DNA of 9,329 nucleotides from an uncultured Anaerosolibacter sp. (lineage in GTDB: Bacteria > Bacillota_A > Clostridia > Peptostreptococcales > Thermotaleaceae): assembly GCA_937948705.1 (NCBI GenBank), contig CALECF010000240.1:1-9329 (forward strand), written 5' to 3'. Shown one piece after another: positions 4,973 to 9,329 of this stretch. A model generated the notes under the pieces. The model worked only from the letters and a program-made list of their open reading frames with translations, made no database searches and was not told the DNA's origin. Both the position numbers and the translations under genes were made by a program. The first letter of the stretch is position 1. Each line of letters begins with the position of its first letter.

Positions 4973-5869
4973 TTACTTAGCCTTATATAGTTCTACACGA
5001 TTTCTTCCGTTGCTTTTGGATTTATAAAGAGCCTCATCAGCACGCTTCACCATTTCCATGTACTCCACTTGTTCATCTTTTTCCCTCACATAGATACCTA
5101 TACTGACGGTAATGAAGATATCCTCTATTTCTGTCGGGATCCGGTGAGTCTCAATATTTTTTCGTATCCGATCACAGAGTTGAAACGCATCCTCCTTTGA
5201 CAATCCAGGTAAAATAATACTGAACTCCTCACCGCCATATCTTCCTACTACATCACTTTTGCGTACTGTACCACTCAGTTTACATGCCATTTCTTTCAGC
5301 ACTAGATCTCCTATCATATGACCATAGGTATCATTCACACGCTTAAAGTAGTCGATGTCCAGCATCGCAAAAGCAAGGGGGTCTCCGAAGCGTTCACTCT
5401 TGATATACTCTTTTTCAAGGAACTCTAAAAGTAAATTACGGTTATACACACCTGTCAATCCGTCTTTCATTGCGATCTCTCTTAACTGGTCTTGATAACG
5501 CTTAAAACGCAAAGCTGATTGCACTCTAGCGATAACTTCTATCTCATCAACAGGTTTCTTGATATAGTCAAAAGCCCCTAACCCTAAAGCATTTTTTATA
5601 TCGCGGCTGTCTGTCTTTGCCGTAATCATTATGATAGGGATGTCTTGAGTAGTGGATTCCTCCTTCAATCTACGACAAACCTCAAAACCATCGAGTCCTG
5701 GCATCATGATATCCAGTAAAATGATGTCCGGTTTGTTTTCTTGTGCCACTTGAAGTACCGATAACCCACTGTCTAAAGTATAAACTATATAATTTTCATC
5801 CTCGAGAATATCTCTTAATAACCTTATATTATTAGCATTGTCATCGACAATAAGTACTTTGGACGTCAT
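4973..5869 (-). CDS. Response regulator with GGDEF output, diguanylate cyclase (PleD-like)
   Basis: A 298-residue cytoplasmic protein that should make cyclic di-GMP from two GTP when phosphorylated. A receiver domain fills about residues 3-122: acidic pocket Asp9/Asp10, phosphoacceptor Asp53 (LLDIMMPG), Thr83 and Lys105. A GGDEF domain follows from about 130 to 298: DGLTGVYNR at 136-144, the metal-binding LDIDYFKRVND at 170-180, and the active-site GGEEF at 212-216. An inhibitory-site RxxD (Arg203-Asp206) lies five residues before GGEEF, so product feedback is expected. The start at 5869 begins MTSKVLIVDDN and has GGAG 9 bases upstream; longer in-frame starts run into the preceding gene. Only one base separates it from the stop of the upstream receiver gene, so translation is probably coupled. 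It is the output of the kinase operon. Confidence 0.93.
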   Translation of the reverse strand: MTSKVLIVDDNANNIRLLRDILEDENYIVYTLDSGLSVLQVAQENKPDIILLDIMMPGLDGFEVCRRLKEESTTQDIPIIMITAKTDSRDIKNALGLGAFDYIKKPVDEIEVIARVQSALRFKRYQDQLREIAMKDGLTGVYNRNLLLEFLEKEYIKSERFGDPLAFAMLDIDYFKRVNDTYGHMIGDLVLKEMACKLSGTVRKSDVVGRYGGEEFSIILPGLSKEDAFQLCDRIRKNIETHRIPTEIEDIFITVSIGIYVREKDEQVEYMEMVKRADEALYKSKSNGRNRVELYKAK

Positions 5870-5870
5870 C

Positions 5871-6242
5871 TTACTTTTCTCCAATCCATTTTTTAATCTT
5901 CTCAATGAGCTGATCTTCATCAATAGGCTTGGAAAGATAATCATTGAAAATTTGTCGGAGTACTTCTTCCTCACTGACCGAGGCATGGGCTGTCACTGCA
6001 ATCACAGGTGTATTTTTAAACATGGGATCTTGTTTCAATTTTTTTGTAACTTGAATCCCATCAGTGTCTGGTAGTGCAATATCCATAAGAATTAAGTCCA
6101 GGTCTTGGCCCCTAGCCATTTCTAAAGCCTCTGCCCCTGTGAGTGCTTTAACCAGTATCATTGTATCATCATAGTCTTCTAATATCTGTTCAAATAGACG
6201 CATATTATGAGCCTGATCCTCAACGATGAGTATTTTTTTCAT
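5871..6242 (-). CDS. Single-domain response regulator (CheY/DivK-like)
   Basis: A 123-residue protein made of one receiver domain with no output domain. Key residues are all present: Glu8/Asp9, phosphoacceptor Asp54 in LILMDIALP, Thr84 and Lys105 (LSKP). The AHNMRLFEQIL helix and overall pattern resemble DivK and the stand-alone receivers that work in phosphorelays, rather than the chemotaxis CheY that binds flagellar switches. Its start overlaps the end of the kinase gene by 23 bases and follows a GGGAGAAGG site within that gene. It probably takes a phosphoryl group from the kinase and either passes it on, drains it, or acts as an adaptor for the kinase or cyclase. Confidence 0.92.
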   Translation of the reverse strand: MKKILIVEDQAHNMRLFEQILEDYDDTMILVKALTGAEALEMARGQDLDLILMDIALPDTDGIQVTKKLKQDPMFKNTPVIAVTAHASVSEEEVLRQIFNDYLSKPIDEDQLIEKIKKWIGEK

Positions 6243-8868
6243 GCTCTACCTTCTCCCTTACTTTGTCAATCAAAAACGCCAGCACGTCCTCAATATGATT
6301 TCCTGATTTCTGAATCAACATATTTGATCTTTTACGTAGCATCATTCTTTCATTTATATCTAAATCCTTTGCTGTAACTATAATAATAGGCAAGTCCTCA
6401 AGTGCCTTGTTTTTTTCAATTTCATTTATAACCTCGAAGCCATCCTTTTTAGGCATCATAATATCCAGTACTAGCAAATCAGGCTGCCATTGATGTAAAA
6501 TATGTAGAGCTTCTTCTCCATCCTGTGCCAAACGATATCCGATGCCTTCTTCCTTCAAAAACTGTCCCATTAAATTTAAATAATTTTCATCATCATCTAC
6601 CAGTAGCACTTCTATATCCTGCTTACGGGTAGAGGTCTGTTGTATGGCATCTAGCAATTCCTGCTGTTCCACTGGCTTGATCAGGTATTCATCGGCACGC
6701 ATCTTATAAGCAAGATTTTTCTCACTTAATACTGAAGCCATAATTACGGGAATCTTTCTCGTTTTAGGATGATCCTTTAGTTCCGCAAGTATTTCCCAGC
6801 CATCTTTTTTGGGCAACATAATATCAAGTAAAATCACATCTGGTTGTATTTTTATTATTTCCTTGGAAATATCCTCTTCTCCACCAAGCGAAAAAATCTC
6901 AAATCCATGTTCTCCCAAATACTGTTTATACAAGCGTTGCACGTTTGGATCATCGTCAATACAAACAACCTTTTTCCCTAGGGTATTCGTTTTTGATACA
7001 AGTCTGTCTCTATTGTTCATTTGCTTTTTATCGTATTTTATTGGTAGATGTACAGTAAATCTTGTGCCCTGTCCAAAAGTACTTTCCACTTCGATACATC
7101 CACCAAGCATTTCTACAAACCGCTTGGTAATTGATAATCCCAGTCCTGTCCCGCCTATTTTTCGGGTATAGGAACCATCCACCTGTCGAAATTCATCAAA
7201 GATATACTGCAAATCCTCCTGTTGGATGCCTACCCCTTCGTCCTGAACAGTAATAGAATACATGCTGAGATCCTTCTTGATAGTTACTTTTACAGTTCCT
7301 TGGTCAGAATACTTAAACGCATTGCTCAGAAGATTAATCAGTATTTGCTTTACTTTGATTCGATCTCCAATCATATAGATTGGTTCCAAAGTATATAATT
7401 GTTGCTGATAGTGGATAGACCTACTTCCAATCAAGGTTTTTGTCATAATATGAACTTCATCCAACACCTTCTCTAGCTGAAACTCATCTACATTGACTTC
7501 CATTTTACCCGCTTCAATTTTAGAATAATCCAGCAAGTCATTAATTAAATCTAAAAGATGCTGTGCTTCTTCCTTAACGATTTTAAGATTCTCCATTTGC
7601 ACCTCGGGCAAAATTTCCACTGTCTTTTTAATAACACGATTTGTAAAACCAATAATAGAGTTAAGGGGTGTACGAAGCTCGTGGGACATATTAGCCAAAA
7701 ATTGACTCTTTAATTTATTAGCTTCGATCGCCTCTGCCCTTTGTACTTTTAATTCCTCATTCTTTGCCTTCAGCTGTTCTTCTCGAATCACAATAGCGGC
7801 CTGCATATTATTGAAGGTATCAATCATCGTGTCCAGTTCATTATTGGTTCTGTGAAGAATCGGATTTTGATAGTCCTGTCTGATAATATTTTCTGAAGCA
7901 GAAATTAACATATTTAGGGGCCCTAGTATCTTTTTGGTTAAAAAGAATGCTAAAAGCATTCCAATGAAAAGCACACCAATTCCCAAGAAAAAGATCACCC
8001 GCTTTAAGACATCGATAGGCTTCATCATTTCCTTGTCTATAAACTCTACGATTAAGCCTGCCTGTATGGACTCCAACCATTCATAGGAGCCGAATACTTC
8101 TTTACCTTCGAAATCCAAATACTGGTCCGTTCCCTCTTCACCATTTTTCACTCTTTCTACTGCAATGGTGTTAATTTTGTACTTTTCTTTATTGAGATTT
8201 TTTCTGTCGTTAATAAAGTCACTGATAAATCTACTATCGGTGACAAAGGTTCCCTCATTATCTACGAGATAGGCATGTCCCATATTCCCTAGTTTTAAGG
8301 CTTCGATAATCTCCTTTATTCTTTCAAGGGAAATCAAGCCAGTCAGTACAAACTTTACTTCTCCATTTATATAAATAGGCTCTGAGATTACCATCACCGG
8401 ATAGTTATCTTTTCTGCTTTGAACAAATCCAGTTATGCTAGACTTACCCTGCATGGCATCTATAAAATATTTCCGATCTACTACATTGATAGCCTTTACT
8501 GCGCCATCCTTGGAATTAATTATATTCCCTGCTTCATCTAAGATCACAATGTCATAAAAGTTTTCATTCCAGGATAATTGGTCTATAAGGATCTTAGTTA
8601 CCTCAGGATTTTCAAGTCTATCAGGTGCTAGATTGCCCAGATAATTGGCTTGTATACGTATACTATACGTTCTTCCTTTTATCCACCGTTGTATAGTTTC
8701 TGAAACCTCCATACGATAGCTTTCTGCGATTAAAAGGTGCTGTTCTCGTAAAGACTCCTGTGATACAGTCAGTAACACAAAGGATATTGTGAATAAAGTA
8801 AAGCAGATTAACAACAAAAAGGCAAAAAACTGCCTTGAGAATATTTTACTTCGAAATAAACGGAACAT
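6220..8868 (-). CDS. Membrane hybrid sensor histidine kinase with two C-terminal receiver domains
   Basis: An 882-residue transmembrane kinase. A first membrane helix (about 13-35) and a second (about 290-310) bracket an extracellular dCache-like sensor domain (about 37-288; note YDIVILDEAGNI at 105-116 and HAYLVDNEG at 198-206). A HAMP linker (about 311-365) and a coiled coil (360-390) lead to HisKA, with His396 in SHELRTP. The ATPase domain shows the N box (Asn516), DEGVGI at 543-548, the FDEF box and GGTGLGLSI at 572-580. Two receivers follow: the first with Asp682 and Lys731, the second with Asp802, Thr832 and Lys854. Both are complete. No HPt domain is present. The start has AAAGGAG upstream. 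As first gene of the operon it should sense an outside ligand and control the two regulators after it; the ligand is unknown. Confidence 0.95.
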   Translation of the reverse strand: MFRLFRSKIFSRQFFAFLLLICFTLFTISFVLLTVSQESLREQHLLIAESYRMEVSETIQRWIKGRTYSIRIQANYLGNLAPDRLENPEVTKILIDQLSWNENFYDIVILDEAGNIINSKDGAVKAINVVDRKYFIDAMQGKSSITGFVQSRKDNYPVMVISEPIYINGEVKFVLTGLISLERIKEIIEALKLGNMGHAYLVDNEGTFVTDSRFISDFINDRKNLNKEKYKINTIAVERVKNGEEGTDQYLDFEGKEVFGSYEWLESIQAGLIVEFIDKEMMKPIDVLKRVIFFLGIGVLFIGMLLAFFLTKKILGPLNMLISASENIIRQDYQNPILHRTNNELDTMIDTFNNMQAAIVIREEQLKAKNEELKVQRAEAIEANKLKSQFLANMSHELRTPLNSIIGFTNRVIKKTVEILPEVQMENLKIVKEEAQHLLDLINDLLDYSKIEAGKMEVNVDEFQLEKVLDEVHIMTKTLIGSRSIHYQQQLYTLEPIYMIGDRIKVKQILINLLSNAFKYSDQGTVKVTIKKDLSMYSITVQDEGVGIQQEDLQYIFDEFRQVDGSYTRKIGGTGLGLSITKRFVEMLGGCIEVESTFGQGTRFTVHLPIKYDKKQMNNRDRLVSKTNTLGKKVVCIDDDPNVQRLYKQYLGEHGFEIFSLGGEEDISKEIIKIQPDVILLDIMLPKKDGWEILAELKDHPKTRKIPVIMASVLSEKNLAYKMRADEYLIKPVEQQELLDAIQQTSTRKQDIEVLLVDDDENYLNLMGQFLKEEGIGYRLAQDGEEALHILHQWQPDLLVLDIMMPKKDGFEVINEIEKNKALEDLPIIIVTAKDLDINERMMLRKRSNMLIQKSGNHIEDVLAFLIDKVREKVEHEKNTHR

Positions 8869-9071
8869 TCTTGACTCTCCTTTAATGATTCCCTAGAATT
8901 AAAAATACGCTGCATGCTCAACGTAGTATTAAAAATTTATTATATAATTTTCTTAGTCACAAAGTCTAATATTCGACATATTTCATCAAATCCCTTTATT
9001 TTCACATTGTCCTTTTCTATTCGGGACCCTTAATATTTTATAGCTTTGAAAGATGTTCTCACCCTGTTATT
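8869..9071 (-). promoter_or_regulatory. Intergenic region holding the likely promoter of the kinase operon
   Basis: About 200 AT-rich bases between the right-edge gene and the kinase. A TATAAT lies at 8944-8939 on the minus strand, about 70 bases before the kinase start, and is the best -10 candidate. The -35 is poor: TTAGAC lies 19 bases upstream and no TTGACA at 17 is seen. I find no clear terminator for the right-edge gene here, so readthrough into the operon is possible. Confidence 0.35.
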
Positions 9072-9329
9072 TCAGGACCATGGCAAGTATAAAAACCTAC
9101 GAAACCATAATGCGGCTATACATATTCCAACAGCGATGCAAATCTGCAGTATACCTCGATACCCCGTCGTGGGGATACTTTCTTGGTTTACAGCTTTTTC
9201 AATATCTTCTAAAATTAAATCTAGGTCTTGAATTTTTCGGTATCTCTCAATCGTCAGATCCCATTTACTGCTCTGAAAGCTTCCTTGTTCCAGTTTAATA
9301 GAGGCTTCAGTCTCTCCTAGTGTCACTAA
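9072..9329 (-). CDS. C-terminal part of an unrecognised protein with a C-terminal membrane anchor
   Basis: The reading frame is open from the right edge of the window to a TGA at 9074-9072, giving 85 visible residues. A GTG at 9326 is not preceded by any visible ribosome binding site, so the gene most likely begins outside the window. The visible part has a mixed stretch (ETEASIKLEQGSFQSSKWDL), a charged, probably helical segment (ERYRKIQDLDLILEDIEKAV), and a final hydrophobic helix (about GILQICIAVGICIAALWF) followed by RRFLYLPWS. That layout suggests a membrane anchor at the C-terminus with a short basic tail inside the cell. I do not recognise the family. Confidence 0.6.
   Translation of the reverse strand, partial: LVTLGETEASIKLEQGSFQSSKWDLTIERYRKIQDLDLILEDIEKAVNQESIPTTGYRGILQICIAVGICIAALWFRRFLYLPWS

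Noticed and set aside
6809..7171. Plus-strand open frame inside the histidine kinase gene.
   Set aside because: It lies antisense to conserved kinase and receiver motifs and has no start signals.
9046..9298. Two overlapping plus-strand open frames at the right edge.
   Set aside because: They have no ribosome binding site and lie antisense to a frame with a clear membrane anchor that is open to the window edge.

Overview
The window looks like chromosomal DNA from a low-GC, endospore-forming Firmicute of the class Clostridia, possibly an Alkaliphilus-like organism. The grounds are AT-rich intergenic DNA, strong GGAGG-type ribosome binding sites, a T-box leader on a branched-chain amino acid operon, a cell-wall amidase of clostridial type, and a Pro/Gly-repeat protein like those on clostridial spores. 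The genus is a guess; no rRNA or other decisive marker is present. Almost everything is on the minus strand; one gene is on the plus strand.

Left end (1-793, minus strand): a sigma-A-type promoter, a T-box riboswitch leader with a probable isoleucine (AUC) specifier, a perfectly symmetrical terminator, then a short acetolactate synthase regulatory subunit (ilvN/ilvH type) and the first codons of ilvC, which runs off the window. The unit controls valine/isoleucine/leucine synthesis by sensing uncharged tRNA. The regulatory subunit has lost two residues tied to valine feedback in E. coli IlvH.

Cell-surface block (859-3590, minus strand): a secreted protein with a copper-amine-oxidase-N-like domain and a phosphodiester glycosidase (NAGPA) domain; an N-acetylmuramoyl-L-alanine amidase without a signal peptide; and a small DUF5658-like membrane protein. 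A bidirectional hairpin separates the first two and lies inside the probable leader of the glycosidase gene.

Middle (3591-4972): a stretch of about 370 bases with no gene, then the single plus-strand gene, a Pro/Gly-rich protein with four 33-base tandem repeats and an aromatic C-terminal domain. It converges on a small membrane protein of unknown function through a shared 17-bp-stem terminator.

Signalling operon (4973-8868, minus strand): a membrane hybrid histidine kinase (dCache-like sensor, HAMP, HisKA, HATPase, two receiver domains), a stand-alone DivK/CheY-like receiver, and a PleD-like receiver-GGDEF diguanylate cyclase, tightly packed and ended by one terminator. The likely logic is that an external ligand or stress is converted into c-di-GMP output by a multi-receiver phosphorelay. 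At the right edge is the C-terminal end of an unrecognised protein with a membrane anchor. I see no tRNA, rRNA, CRISPR array, transposon or prophage, and no clear sign of a wholly new system.
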